Assembly: GCF_014648075.1 (NCBI RefSeq)
Contig: NZ_BMQK01000004.1
Coordinates: 314,048-378,047, forward strand
DNA: 64,000 nt
Origin: Streptomyces ruber
GTDB taxonomy: Bacteria > Actinomycetota > Actinomycetes > Streptomycetales > Streptomycetaceae
Reading direction: 5' to 3'
Within the stretch, counting starts at the first letter, position 1; every line of letters starts with the position of its first letter. A model generated the notes under the pieces. The model was given only the letters and a program-made list of their open reading frames with translations. It was not told where the DNA came from and did not search any database. Both the position numbers and the translations under genes were made by a program. This document shows positions 32,454-42,581 of this stretch, one piece after another.

Positions 32454-34061
32454 GTGGTCACCTTGGACGTACGGCCTCAGCTGCTCGACGCACTCTCCGC
32501 CCTGCGCGACCGTGTCGCCGCCGTGCGCTATCCGCTGCCGCTCGCGGGGGCCCCACGCGCGCGTGCCAACCGCGACGAACTGCTCGCACAGCTCGACGAC
32601 TACCTCGTGCCCCGGTTGAGAGAGCCTGAAGCGCCGCTGCTCGCCGTGGTGGGCGGATCGACCGGCGCCGGGAAGTCGACCCTCGTCAATTCACTCGTGG
32701 GCCGGCGGGTGAGCGAGGCGGGGGTGCTGCGGCCGACCACGCGAACCCCCGTACTCGTGTGCCATCCGGGGGACCACCACTGGTTCAGCGGGATGCGGGT
32801 GCTGCCCCATCTCACGCGCGCGTGGGTGCCCCGGCGGGAGCGCTGCGACGAGCAGTACCCGCTCGGGGGCGACGGCCGTCGTGTCCTGCGGATCGAGACC
32901 GCGGAGAGCCTGCCCCAGGGGCTCGCCCTCCTGGACGCCCCCGACGTCGACTCGCTGTTCGCCGACAACCGCGTCCTGGCCGCCGAACTGATCTCCGCGG
33001 CCGACATCTGGGTGATGGTCACCACGGCCGCCCGGTACGCCGACGCCGTGCCGTGGCATCTGCTGCGTACCGCCAAGCAGCACAGGGTGACCCTGATCAC
33101 CGTGCTCGACCGGGTGCCCCACCAGGTGGCGTCCGAGGTCTCGCGGCAGTACGGGGCGCTGCTCGCCAAGGCGGGCCTCGGCGAGGTGCCGCGGTTCACC
33201 GTGCCCGAACTGCCCGAGTCCGCCTGGGGCGGCGGGCTGCTGCCCGCCACGGCCGTCGCGCCGCTGCGCACCTGGCTGGCGCACCAGGTGACCGACCCGG
33301 GGGCCCGGCACCGGGCGATGGCGCGCACCGCGCACGGCGTGCTCGACTCGCTCAGGGCCCGGATGCCCGAACTGGCCGGCGCGGCCGCCGCCCAGTACGC
33401 CGCCGCGCTGCGGCTCACCACGGCCGTCGACACGGCGTACGACAGGGAGCACGCGCGCGTGAAGAGGCGGCTGCAGAACGGGGCCGTGCTGGCGGGGGAC
33501 GCGCTGAAACGGTGGCGCAGCTACCCGCTGGACTGCACCGCGGCAGAACTGCTCGACGCGCTCGTGGAGAGCCTGTCCGCGCTGCTGCTGTGCGCCGCGA
33601 TCGCCGCCGACCAGTCCGCCGCCGAGGCGTGGCGGCGCGAACCGGCCGCGGACGCCCCGGAGCTGACGCGCCGCGACCCGGTGCTGGAGAGCGCCGAGCA
33701 CCGCATCGGGATGGCCGTACGACGCTGGCGGCGCGTCCTGGAGGAGTACGCCGAGGAGGAGGTGCGCGACCTCGACGGCGGCGCCGCGCCGGATCCCGAG
33801 GTCCTGGCCGCGCTGGTCGCGACGGCGCTCCTGGGCGGGCGCCGGGTGCGGTCCGCGGGGGAGCGGCTCGCCGGACTGATCGGAGCGCACGGGGCCCTCC
33901 GGCTGCGCGACCGGGCCGGGCGGCTGCTCACCGAGTACGTCGGCAGGGTGCTGCGCGCCGAGCGCGAGCGCCGTCTCGCCCCGCTGGACGCCCTCGACGT
34001 GACCCCCGAGCCCCAGGCCGAACTGATCGCCGCCCTGTCCGTACTGCTGAAGGAGAGATGA
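32454..34061 (+). CDS. dynA: Dynamin-like GTPase DynA
   Basis: A 535-residue GTPase of the bacterial dynamin-like group. The P-loop is [10 protein letters not shown] (about 67-76), followed by [14 protein letters not shown] (switch I region), [10 protein letters not shown] (G3) and TVLDRVP (G4 region). The rest is helical. In Streptomyces, DynA and DynB stabilise FtsZ rings at sporulation septa. I chose GTG 32454, which gives [14 protein letters not shown] as in relatives; ATG 32415 is an in-frame alternative. Neither has a clear Shine-Dalgarno, so leaderless or weak initiation is possible. The stop overlaps the dynB ATG (ATGA). Confidence 0.88.
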   Translation: MVTLDVRPQLLDALSALRDRVAAVRYPLPLAGAPRARANRDELLAQLDDYLVPRLREPEAPLLAVVGGSTGAGKSTLVNSLVGRRVSEAGVLRPTTRTPVLVCHPGDHHWFSGMRVLPHLTRAWVPRRERCDEQYPLGGDGRRVLRIETAESLPQGLALLDAPDVDSLFADNRVLAAELISAADIWVMVTTAARYADAVPWHLLRTAKQHRVTLITVLDRVPHQVASEVSRQYGALLAKAGLGEVPRFTVPELPESAWGGGLLPATAVAPLRTWLAHQVTDPGARHRAMARTAHGVLDSLRARMPELAGAAAAQYAAALRLTTAVDTAYDREHARVKRRLQNGAVLAGDALKRWRSYPLDCTAAELLDALVESLSALLLCAAIAADQSAAEAWRREPAADAPELTRRDPVLESAEHRIGMAVRRWRRVLEEYAEEEVRDLDGGAAPDPEVLAALVATALLGGRRVRSAGERLAGLIGAHGALRLRDRAGRLLTEYVGRVLRAERERRLAPLDALDVTPEPQAELIAALSVLLKER

Positions 34062-35950
34062 CCGCCGTGACCGCAGTCACCGACCGCACGGACCACGACG
34101 GGGGAGAGGAGGACGCCCACGCGCGCGTGCAGCACGACGATCACGACACCCGCGACGGCCGTACGGAGAGGGCGAGGGAGGAGACGGGAGCGGAGACGGG
34201 AGCGGGGAGGGGGGAGGAGACGGGAAAGGGGAAGGCGGAGGAGACGAAGCAGGAGGGGAGCCATGACTGGGACGACGGGCTGATCGCCCGGCGTGCCGCC
34301 GACGACCAGGCCGCCGGGGCGGAGATCGGACCGATGGGCGCGCGCACCACGACGTCCCTCGCCCACGACGGGCCGTTGCGGTCGCGGCTGGACGCGCTGC
34401 GGGAGCTCGTGGGGGTTTCCCGGGCGCGGCTCGACAACAGGACGCTCGCGGAGGCGGGCCGTGTCCTGGAGGAGGCGGCCGCGCGGCGCAGACTGTCCGG
34501 GCAGCACACCGTCGTCGCCCTCGCGGGCGCGACCGGCAGCGGCAAGTCCACGCTCTTCAACGCGCTCACGGGCGCGGCCCTGTCCGACACCGGCGTCCGC
34601 CGGCCCACGACCGCCGCGCCCATCGTGTGCAGCTGGAGCGACGGGGCGGCGCCCCTCATCGACCGGCTGGGCGTCCCGGGGCGGCTGCGCCGGCGCCCGG
34701 TCGAGGGCGTGGACGGGGACTCGCCGCTGCGCGGACTCGTCCTGGTGGACCTGCCCGACCACGACTCCGCGGCGGTGCAGCACCGCGAGCAGGTGGACCG
34801 CATCCTGGCGCTCGTGGACGCGGTCATCTGGGTCGTCGACCCGGAGAAGTACGCCGACGCCGTCCTCCACGAGCGTTATCTGCGGCCCCTGGCGGGCCAC
34901 GCGGAGGTGATGTTCGTGGTGCTCAACCAGGTCGACCGGCTGCCCGGGGAGGCCGCCCACCAGGTCCTCGACGACCTGCGCAGGCTGCTCGACGAGGACG
35001 GGGTCGCCCTGGGGGAGTACGGCGAACCGGGCGCCGCCGTGCACGCGGTGTCCGCGCTCACCGGGGACGGGGTCGGGGAGCTGCGCGAGGCGCTCGGCCG
35101 GTTCGTGGCGGAGCGGGGCGCCCCGGCCCGCCGGCTCTCCGCCGACCTGGAGGCCGCCGCCCGGCGGCTGCGGCCCGCGTACGCGGCCGGAGGGCCCGCC
35201 GGGCTCGGCGAGGAGGCGCGCGACGACTTCACCGCCCGGCTGGCGGACGCCGTCGGTGCCACGGCGGCGGGCGAGGCGGCGGAACGGGCCTGGCTGCGCC
35301 ATGCGGGCCGCGCGTGCGGCACGCCCTGGCTGCGGCTGTGGCGGTGGCTGCAGGACCGCCGGGACCCGCCCACCGGGCGGCTGCCCGTCCCCGCGCCCGA
35401 GGACGAGGAGGCCACCGCCCGGCAGCGCGTCGAGCAGGCCGTGCGGGTGCTGTCCGAAAGGGCCGCCACGGGGTTGCCGGAGCCCTGGGCCGTGGCCGTG
35501 CGCGAAGCGGCCCTGCGCGGCTCCCAGGGGCTTCCCGAGGCGCTGGACGAGCTGGCGGCGCGGGCCGGCCGGCCACAGGCGCGGCCGCCGCGGCCCGGCT
35601 GGTGGCCGCTGGCGGTCCTCGTCCAGGCGGCCATGACGGTGCTGCAGGTCCTCGGGGGGATCTGGCTGGTGGGGCAGATCGTCGGGGTGCTGCCGCCGAA
35701 CCTCGGGGTGCCGGCGCTGCTGATGGCGACGGGCATCGTAGGCGGCCCGGTCGTCGAGTGGGGCAGCAGGCTGGCGGCCCGCGGTCCGGCCCGGCGGTAC
35801 GGGCTGGAGGCGGAGCGCCGGCTGCGGGAGGCGGCCGCCGGGTGCGGACGGACACGCGTACTGGAGCCGGTGACGGCGGAGCTGCTGCGCTACCAGGAGG
35901 TGCGGGAGCAGTACGGACGGGTGGTGGGGGCGCCGACCGTGGTGCGGTGA
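34058..35950 (+). CDS. dynB: Dynamin-like GTPase DynB, membrane-anchored
   Basis: A 630-residue partner of DynA. Residues 1-90 are a charged, disordered tail rich in Glu, Arg, Gly and Asp. The GTPase P-loop is [10 protein letters not shown] (about 156-165), with [20 protein letters not shown] (G3) and VLNQVDRLP (G4, NQVD). Two membrane helices lie at about 515-570 ([20 protein letters not shown] and [14 protein letters not shown]), followed by a cytosolic helix. This fits DynB, which anchors DynA to the division septum. Translationally coupled to dynA; ssbB follows after a tandem-repeat gap. Confidence 0.9.
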   Translation: MTAVTAVTDRTDHDGGEEDAHARVQHDDHDTRDGRTERAREETGAETGAGRGEETGKGKAEETKQEGSHDWDDGLIARRAADDQAAGAEIGPMGARTTTSLAHDGPLRSRLDALRELVGVSRARLDNRTLAEAGRVLEEAAARRRLSGQHTVVALAGATGSGKSTLFNALTGAALSDTGVRRPTTAAPIVCSWSDGAAPLIDRLGVPGRLRRRPVEGVDGDSPLRGLVLVDLPDHDSAAVQHREQVDRILALVDAVIWVVDPEKYADAVLHERYLRPLAGHAEVMFVVLNQVDRLPGEAAHQVLDDLRRLLDEDGVALGEYGEPGAAVHAVSALTGDGVGELREALGRFVAERGAPARRLSADLEAAARRLRPAYAAGGPAGLGEEARDDFTARLADAVGATAAGEAAERAWLRHAGRACGTPWLRLWRWLQDRRDPPTGRLPVPAPEDEEATARQRVEQAVRVLSERAATGLPEPWAVAVREAALRGSQGLPEALDELAARAGRPQARPPRPGWWPLAVLVQAAMTVLQVLGGIWLVGQIVGVLPPNLGVPALLMATGIVGGPVVEWGSRLAARGPARRYGLEAERRLREAAAGCGRTRVLEPVTAELLRYQEVREQYGRVVGAPTVVR

Positions 35951-36273
35951 TCCTCCCTCCTCAGCACTTCCGGCTCAGCACTTCCGGCTCAGCACTTCCG
36001 ACTCAGCACTTCCGGTTCAGCACTTCTGGCTCACCTCTTCCGACTCACCTATCCCGGTCACCTCTTCCGCTTGACCCGTCCGGGTGGCGGAGTTGTCCAC
36101 AGGCCACGGGCTGTGCACAGGGCGCGGCGGGCCCGGCCCGGCGGAGGCAGTCTGATCCGGCGGCGACCGCGACGGACACGGCGGACGCGGTGTCCGCACC
36201 GGACGCGGCCGTACGGGACCGGCCCGTACGCGTGTCCGCCCGGCCCCGGCGCCGGGCGGAGGAGGGGATCGAG
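35951..36273 (+). other. dynB-ssbB intergenic region with tandem array
   Basis: This 323-bp gap starts with an array of 14-bp repeats (35960-36070) just after the dynB stop. About 36071-36130 reads GTGGCGGAGTTGTCCACAGG then CTGTGCACAGG, two related TGTCCACAG/TGTGCACAG words. The rest, up to the ssbB ribosome site GGAGGAGGGG, is GC-rich without a clear gene. Confidence 0.6.
35960..36070. repeat. 14-bp tandem repeat array between dynB and ssbB
   Basis: CTCAGCACTTCCGG is repeated about eight times: the first five copies nearly perfect, the last three diverged (CTCACCTCTTCCGA, CTCACCTATCCCGG and a partial). It begins 9 bp after the dynB stop and does not encode protein in any supported frame. 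Confidence 0.92.
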
Positions 36274-36771
36274 ATGAACGAGACGACGTTGTGCGTGGTG
36301 GGGAACGTGGCCACCAGGCCGGTGTCGAGGGAGACGGCCCTCGGCGCCTCGGCCAGGTTCAGGCTGGCGGTGACGGCGCGGTACTGGGACCGCGAGAAGA
36401 GCGAGTGGACGGACGGGCACACCAACTTCTTCACAGTGTGGTCGAGGCGCACGCTCGCGGCGAACGTCACCTCGTCGCTGTCCGTGGGCGACCCGGTGGT
36501 CGTCCAGGGGCGGTTGCGGGTGCGCACCGAGCGCACGGAGGAGGGCGAGAGCCGCACCTGGGCCGACATCGACGCGACGGCGGTCGGTCACGACCTCACG
36601 CGCGGCACGTCGGCGTTCCGCCGCACCACCAGGGACGCCAGGGACGCCAGGGACGGCACGGACACCAAGGGCACCACGGACACCAGGACGGAGCCCGACT
36701 GGGGGACGGCGCCCGCGGACGAGAGTGCCGGAACACCGCGGAAGCAGCTGGCGGACGCCGGAGTGACGTGA
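36274..36771 (+). CDS. ssbB: Single-stranded DNA-binding protein SsbB
   Basis: A 165-residue SSB paralogue. The OB-fold covers about residues 1-105 (TLCVVGNVATRPV, FRLAVTARYWDREKSEW, FFTVWSRRTLAANVTSSLSV, VVVQGRLRVRTERTEEG, TWADIDATAVGHDL). The C-terminal tail is basic then acidic and lacks the DDDIPF-type acidic tip of the main SsbA, as expected for SsbB, which helps chromosome segregation during Streptomyces sporulation. ATG 36274 follows GGAGGAGGGG. It lies behind dynA-dynB in the same direction, linking septation and segregation genes. Confidence 0.92.
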   Translation: MNETTLCVVGNVATRPVSRETALGASARFRLAVTARYWDREKSEWTDGHTNFFTVWSRRTLAANVTSSLSVGDPVVVQGRLRVRTERTEEGESRTWADIDATAVGHDLTRGTSAFRRTTRDARDARDGTDTKGTTDTRTEPDWGTAPADESAGTPRKQLADAGVT

Positions 36772-37048
36772 CGGCACATCCGGTTCGACCGGGCTGACCG
36801 GAGTGCGGCTTATCGGGGCAGGCGTAGTGAACGGTCCCCATGTAGTTCTCGATAAGTGCAGCTCAGCGCCTGTGTGAACCGTCTGTGCATCCGATAACGA
36901 TTGCGATTCGGATCGGTCGTCCGACCCGGGGACCGGGAAGAGCGGTACGCCGCCGTCCATAGGATGCCGGGCGAAGCTCATGGGGCTGTTGATGCCGGTG
37001 AGGGAACAGCGCTGCCGCAGCAAAGGGTCCAGCTCGAAGGGAAGTCCT

Positions 37049-38482
37049 GTGTTTTCTTCGTTCTCCGCGTCGGCCTCACACAGACGAGGCGCCGCCCGTC
37101 TGGCCGCCGTGACGCTGGCGTCCGGGATCGTCCTCGCCGGTACGGTCGCCGCCGCGGGCCCGGCCGCCGCGGAGGAGGTCCCGCAGAGCCCCGGCGGCGC
37201 CACCGCCACGTCGGGCGGCCTGAAGACGTACGGGGCCGCCGTGGTCCGGGAGAACGGCGAGGAACAGCGTGTCTCCGCCGGGCTGTTCGAGATGTCCGTC
37301 GAGGGCGGCGGCACGCTGCACACGTACTGCGTCGATCTGTACACCCCGACCCAGCGGGACGCCAGGTACCAGGAGACCCCCTGGAGCGGCACCTCGCTGC
37401 ACGGCAACGAGGACGCGGGCAGGATCCGCTGGATCCTGCAGAACTCCTACCCGAAGGTCAACGACCTCGCGGCGCTCGCCGACAAGGCCGGGGCGGCCGG
37501 CCTGACCGAGCAGGACGCGGCGGCCGGCACCCAGGTGGCCATCTGGCGCTACTCGGACGGCGCCGACGTGACCGCCGTGAACCCCCGGGCCGAGAAGCTC
37601 GCGGACTACCTGGAGGAGAACGCACGCGACCTGGCGGAACCGGAGGCGTCCCTCACCCTCGACCCGCCCGCCGTCTCCGGCCGTGCCGGCGAGCGCCTCG
37701 GCCCGGTCACGGTCCACACCAACGCGGACTCCGTGACGGTGACGCCGCCCGCGGACGCGGCGGCCGACGGCGTACGGGTCGTGGACGAGGACGGCGCGGC
37801 CGTGACCACCGCGAGCGACGGCAGCAAGCTGTACTTCGACGTGCCGGAGGACGCCGCGGACGGCTCGGCCGCGCTGACGGTGCAGGCCTCCACCACCGTC
37901 CCCGTCGGCCGTGCCTTCGCCTCGGAGACCCGCAGCCAGACACAGATACTCGCCGGTTCCAGCGAGTCCACGGTCTCCGCGACGGCCGTGGCCAACTGGG
38001 CGACGACGGGAGCGATACCCGCCCTGTCCGCGGAGAAGAACTGCGCCGCGGGCGGCGTGGACATCACGGCCGCCAACCAGGGCGACGAGCCTTTCTCCTT
38101 CGAGCTCATGGGCACCGAGTACACCGTCGCCGCGGGCGTGACCGAGACGGTGACGGTCCCGGTGGGGGAGGACCAGGCGTACGACTTCACCATCACGGGA
38201 CCGAACGGCTTCGAGCAGCGTTTCAAGGGCGTGCTCGACTGCGCGACCGCGACCAGCACCGGGACGGGCACCGGGACGAGCGAGGGAGGGACCGGGATAC
38301 AGACGCTCGGCGAGCCCACCCCGGTGGCGGCGGGCGCCCCCGCCGCCACGGGGGTCGACCTCGCCGAGACCGGCAGCTCCGGGGCGACCGTCCTGATCGG
38401 GGGCGCGGCCATCGCGCTCGTCGTCATCGGCGGAGCCGCACTGATCATCGCCGGCAGGGGGAAGGCGCCGGGCGAGGAATGA
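37049..38482 (+). CDS. TQXA thioester-domain surface protein with LAETG sortase signal
   Basis: A 477-residue secreted, cell-wall-anchored adhesin-like protein. A signal peptide of about 45 residues ends near AAAE. The TQXA thioester domain covers about 60-200: Cys94 in HTYCVDLYTPT and Gln162 in AGTQVAIWRYSDG can form an internal Cys-Gln thioester, which may bind surfaces covalently. A beta-rich middle part follows, then a Thr/Gly linker, LAETG (438-442), a membrane helix and a basic tail. GTG 37049 follows AAGGGAAG; upstream ATGs at 36980 and 36992 add an unlikely basic extension. It is flanked by a terminator at 38566-38600. Confidence 0.9.
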   Translation: MFSSFSASASHRRGAARLAAVTLASGIVLAGTVAAAGPAAAEEVPQSPGGATATSGGLKTYGAAVVRENGEEQRVSAGLFEMSVEGGGTLHTYCVDLYTPTQRDARYQETPWSGTSLHGNEDAGRIRWILQNSYPKVNDLAALADKAGAAGLTEQDAAAGTQVAIWRYSDGADVTAVNPRAEKLADYLEENARDLAEPEASLTLDPPAVSGRAGERLGPVTVHTNADSVTVTPPADAAADGVRVVDEDGAAVTTASDGSKLYFDVPEDAADGSAALTVQASTTVPVGRAFASETRSQTQILAGSSESTVSATAVANWATTGAIPALSAEKNCAAGGVDITAANQGDEPFSFELMGTEYTVAAGVTETVTVPVGEDQAYDFTITGPNGFEQRFKGVLDCATATSTGTGTGTSEGGTGIQTLGEPTPVAAGAPAATGVDLAETGSSGATVLIGGAAIALVVIGGAALIIAGRGKAPGEE

Positions 38483-38565
38483 CACCGGTCCTCCGGTCCG
38501 CTCCTTGACAACTCGACAGCGAGTGACCGACAGCGAGTGACCGCGCGGTGACCCAGGCGGGCGAC

Positions 38566-38600
38566 GCGGCCCCGGTACGCCTTCGGGCGACCGGGGCCGC
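38566..38600 (+). terminator. Terminator after the TQXA protein gene
   Basis: GCGGCCCCGGT (38566-38576) pairs with ACCGGGGCCGC (38590-38600) around 13 nt, 84 bp past the stop. A 14-bp direct repeat (GACAGCGAGTGACC twice, 38516-38543) lies just before it. Confidence 0.7.
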
Positions 38601-38721
38601 GCCCTTCGCGGGCCGTGGCCGTCGGGGGACCCCGTGACTCCGGTTTCCGTCGAGGGGTGGCCGTGCGGCAAGATGGGTGGTACTGCCCACTGCCGTATAT
38701 CAAGCTGCCGGACGGTTTCTC

Positions 38722-40386
<1,665 letters not shown>

Positions 40387-40388
40387 TC

Positions 40389-40841
40389 TTGCGGCACCTC
40401 TACCGCTGCCCGCTGCGCTGGGCGGACATGGACGCGTACGGCCACGTCAACAACGTGGTCTTCCTCCGCTACCTGGAGGAAGCCCGTATCGACTTCCTGT
40501 TCCGCCCGGACAAGGACTTCCAGCAGGGGTCCGTGGTGGCGCGCCATGAGATCGACTACAAGCGCCAGCTCGTCCACCGGCACGCGCCGGTGGACATCGA
40601 GCTGTGGGTCACGGAGATCAGGGCCGCGTCCTTCACGCTCGCCTACGAGGTCAAGGACCCGGACCAGGTCTACGTCCGGGCCTCGACGGTGATAGTGCCG
40701 TTCGACTTCGAGGCCGGGCGGCCGCGCCGGATCACCGCCGAGGAGAAGGAGTTCCTGCGGGAGTACACGGACGACGGCACCGCCGGAGCCCGGGACGCCG
40801 CAGGCGCCGACCGTGACGGGGACGAGGCCGTCGCGGCATGA
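40389..40841 (+). CDS. Hotdog-fold acyl-CoA thioesterase (4HBT family)
   Basis: A 150-residue single hotdog domain: LRWADMDAYGHVNNVVFLRY is the 4-hydroxybenzoyl-CoA thioesterase motif with the catalytic Asp, followed by EARIDFLF, VVARHEIDYKRQLVH and ASTVIVPFDFE. It cleaves acyl-CoA esters; the chain length is unknown. The start is TTG 40389, almost directly after ettA, giving LRHLYRCPLRWADMD as in relatives. It overlaps the next gene by 4 bp, so ettA, this gene and the next probably form one operon. Confidence 0.93.
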   Translation: MRHLYRCPLRWADMDAYGHVNNVVFLRYLEEARIDFLFRPDKDFQQGSVVARHEIDYKRQLVHRHAPVDIELWVTEIRAASFTLAYEVKDPDQVYVRASTVIVPFDFEAGRPRRITAEEKEFLREYTDDGTAGARDAAGADRDGDEAVAA

Positions 40842-41533
40842 CGGTGCTCCACCTCGCCGACGAGGGGGAGGCGGCCGACCTGGCCGCCTTCCTCGGGCGG
40901 CTGCTCCACTACGACCGCGCGGCCGCGGTGCGCCTCCAGGCGGCCGGCACGACGCTGGCCGTGTTCGGACGGCCGCCGTCGTTCGAGGTCCTCGCGATCC
41001 GGACGGCACGGCTGGCGAAGCCGTACGGGCACGGGCTCGACGAGACCCTCGACGTGACCGTGTCGGCCGGTGAACTGCTGGACTCCGTCGACGAGACGGC
41101 GGCCACCGCGGCCGTGCCGGCCGCGGTCACCGGGCCGCCGTGGGCCGGGGTGCTGCCCCCGCGCGGCGGCTGGCGGCCGGAGCCCGGACTGCCGGAGCCC
41201 GACGCCGTGCGCACCCTGGTCGCCGCCGTGGTGGCGGAGTTCCGGTCGCGCACGGGGGAGTTGGCGCCCGAGCGCCGCACCCGGGCCGAACTCGACCGGA
41301 TCGGCCGGGAGATATGGTCCCGGACGATCGGCGCCACCGGTCTCCCGGTGCGGGCCGCGCACGCGGCGCAGGCACTGGGCTTCCTGCGGCCCCGCGGCAC
41401 GGGCGCGCCCGGCGGCCCTGGGGAGCTGGGACTCCTCTCGTCGGGAGCCTGGCTGAGGCTGCGCACGCCGTACGGGTCGATCGCCGTGCGCCGCGCGGGA
41501 CTGGGTGCCCTGGACGTCAGCGTGCGCCGCTGA
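40838..41533 (+). CDS. Conserved actinobacterial protein of unknown function
   Basis: A 231-residue cytosolic protein without membrane helices. Features: DLAAFLGRLLHYDRAAAVRL, TTLAVFGRPPSFEVLAIRTA, a Pro-rich middle (PPRGGWRPEPGLPEP) and a C-terminal winged-helix-like stretch WSRTIGATGLPVRAAHAAQA with LGFLRPRG. Its partners (ettA and a thioesterase) and a 4-bp overlap suggest a housekeeping operon. I do not recognise a function. Confidence 0.85.
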   Translation: MTVLHLADEGEAADLAAFLGRLLHYDRAAAVRLQAAGTTLAVFGRPPSFEVLAIRTARLAKPYGHGLDETLDVTVSAGELLDSVDETAATAAVPAAVTGPPWAGVLPPRGGWRPEPGLPEPDAVRTLVAAVVAEFRSRTGELAPERRTRAELDRIGREIWSRTIGATGLPVRAAHAAQALGFLRPRGTGAPGGPGELGLLSSGAWLRLRTPYGSIAVRRAGLGALDVSVRR

Positions 41534-41554
41534 CGGTCGCGCCCGCGCTTCGGA

Positions 41555-42541
41555 TCAGCCGGTCCTGCCGCTGCCGTCGTCGCCGCTGCCGTTGTCGTCG
41601 TCGGGCCAGACGCCGATGTGATCCCGCTCCAGTTCCAGCGCCACGCGGTCGCGCATGCCGAGGGTCTCGGTGTACTCGGCGGGGAGCTGGAGGCGGCCCG
41701 CGCGGTCGAGCATGGCGTACTCGCGGGCGACGAGCGCCTCCTCGCCGGTGGCCGCGTCCACCTCGGTGCGGCGGAGGACCTCCGTGGAGGTGCGGCCGTC
41801 GCGGATGGCGACCGTGCGGCGGACCTCGCTCGCGACCGCCTGGTCATGGGTGACGATCACGATGGTCGTGCCCAGGTGCTCGTTGGCGGTGCGGAACGCG
41901 GCGAAGATCTGCCCGGCGGTGTGGGAGTCCAGCTCACCGGTGGGTTCGTCGGCGAGCAGCACGTCCGGGGAGTTCGCCAGGGCGACCGCGATGGCGACGC
42001 GCTGCTGCTGGCCGCCCGACATCTCGTGCGGGCGGCGGTCGTGGCAGTCGGCGACCTCCAGCAGCTCCAGCAGCTCCGCGACGCGTGCGGCGCGGGCCCG
42101 GCGTCGGGTGCGGGAGCCGCTCAGCCGCAGGGGGAGCGCCACGTTCTGGGCGGCGGTGAGGTAGGGGAGCAGGTTGCGGGCGGTCTGCTGCCAGACGAAG
42201 CCGACGACCTCACGCCGGTAGCGGAGGCGGTCCCGGCCCGTCATCGTCAGCAGGTCGCGGCCGGCGACGCGGGCCGCTCCCGCCGTCGGGGTGTCGAGAC
42301 CGGCGAGGATGTTCATCAGGGTGGACTTGCCGCTGCCCGAGGCACCGACGAGCGCCATCAACTCGCCCTCCCGCACGGTGAGGTCGAGTCCCTGGAGCGC
42401 CTGCACCTCCACCCCGTCCGTCGCGAAGACCCGGACCAGCCGGTCGCAGGTGATCAGGGCGTCGTGGCCGTAGGCGGGGCGGTCGCGGTGGGCCGCCGCG
42501 CGGTGGGCGAGGTCGGCGAAGGTGGGGCCCGTGCTGGTCAT
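41555..42541 (-). CDS. ABC transporter ATPase (MacB/LolD-like) with AbrB-like C-terminal segment
   Basis: A 328-residue ATPase. The ABC domain covers about 30-255: Walker A GASGSGKST, Q-loop VWQQTARNLLP, signature MSGGQQQR, Walker B VLLADEPTGELD and switch THDQ. It ends with about 60 extra residues: LDRAGRLQLPAEYTETLGMR then DRVALELERDHIGVWP, which resemble a SpoVT/AbrB swapped-hairpin domain. ATG 42541 (MTSTGPTFADL, GGGAG upstream) is chosen; GTG 42595, overlapping the permease stop, is possible. It serves the two large permeases upstream in an export or lipoprotein-type machine. Confidence 0.92.
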   Translation of the reverse strand: MTSTGPTFADLAHRAAAHRDRPAYGHDALITCDRLVRVFATDGVEVQALQGLDLTVREGELMALVGASGSGKSTLMNILAGLDTPTAGAARVAGRDLLTMTGRDRLRYRREVVGFVWQQTARNLLPYLTAAQNVALPLRLSGSRTRRRARAARVAELLELLEVADCHDRRPHEMSGGQQQRVAIAVALANSPDVLLADEPTGELDSHTAGQIFAAFRTANEHLGTTIVIVTHDQAVASEVRRTVAIRDGRTSTEVLRRTEVDAATGEEALVAREYAMLDRAGRLQLPAEYTETLGMRDRVALELERDHIGVWPDDDNGSGDDGSGRTG

Positions 42542-42581
42542 GGGGCGGCTCCCGTGGTGGTCGGCGCGAGGGGGCTCGAAG

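Noticed and set aside
38516..38543. 14-bp direct repeat before the TQXA gene terminator
   Set aside because: Only two copies, close to a terminator, with no other sign of function.
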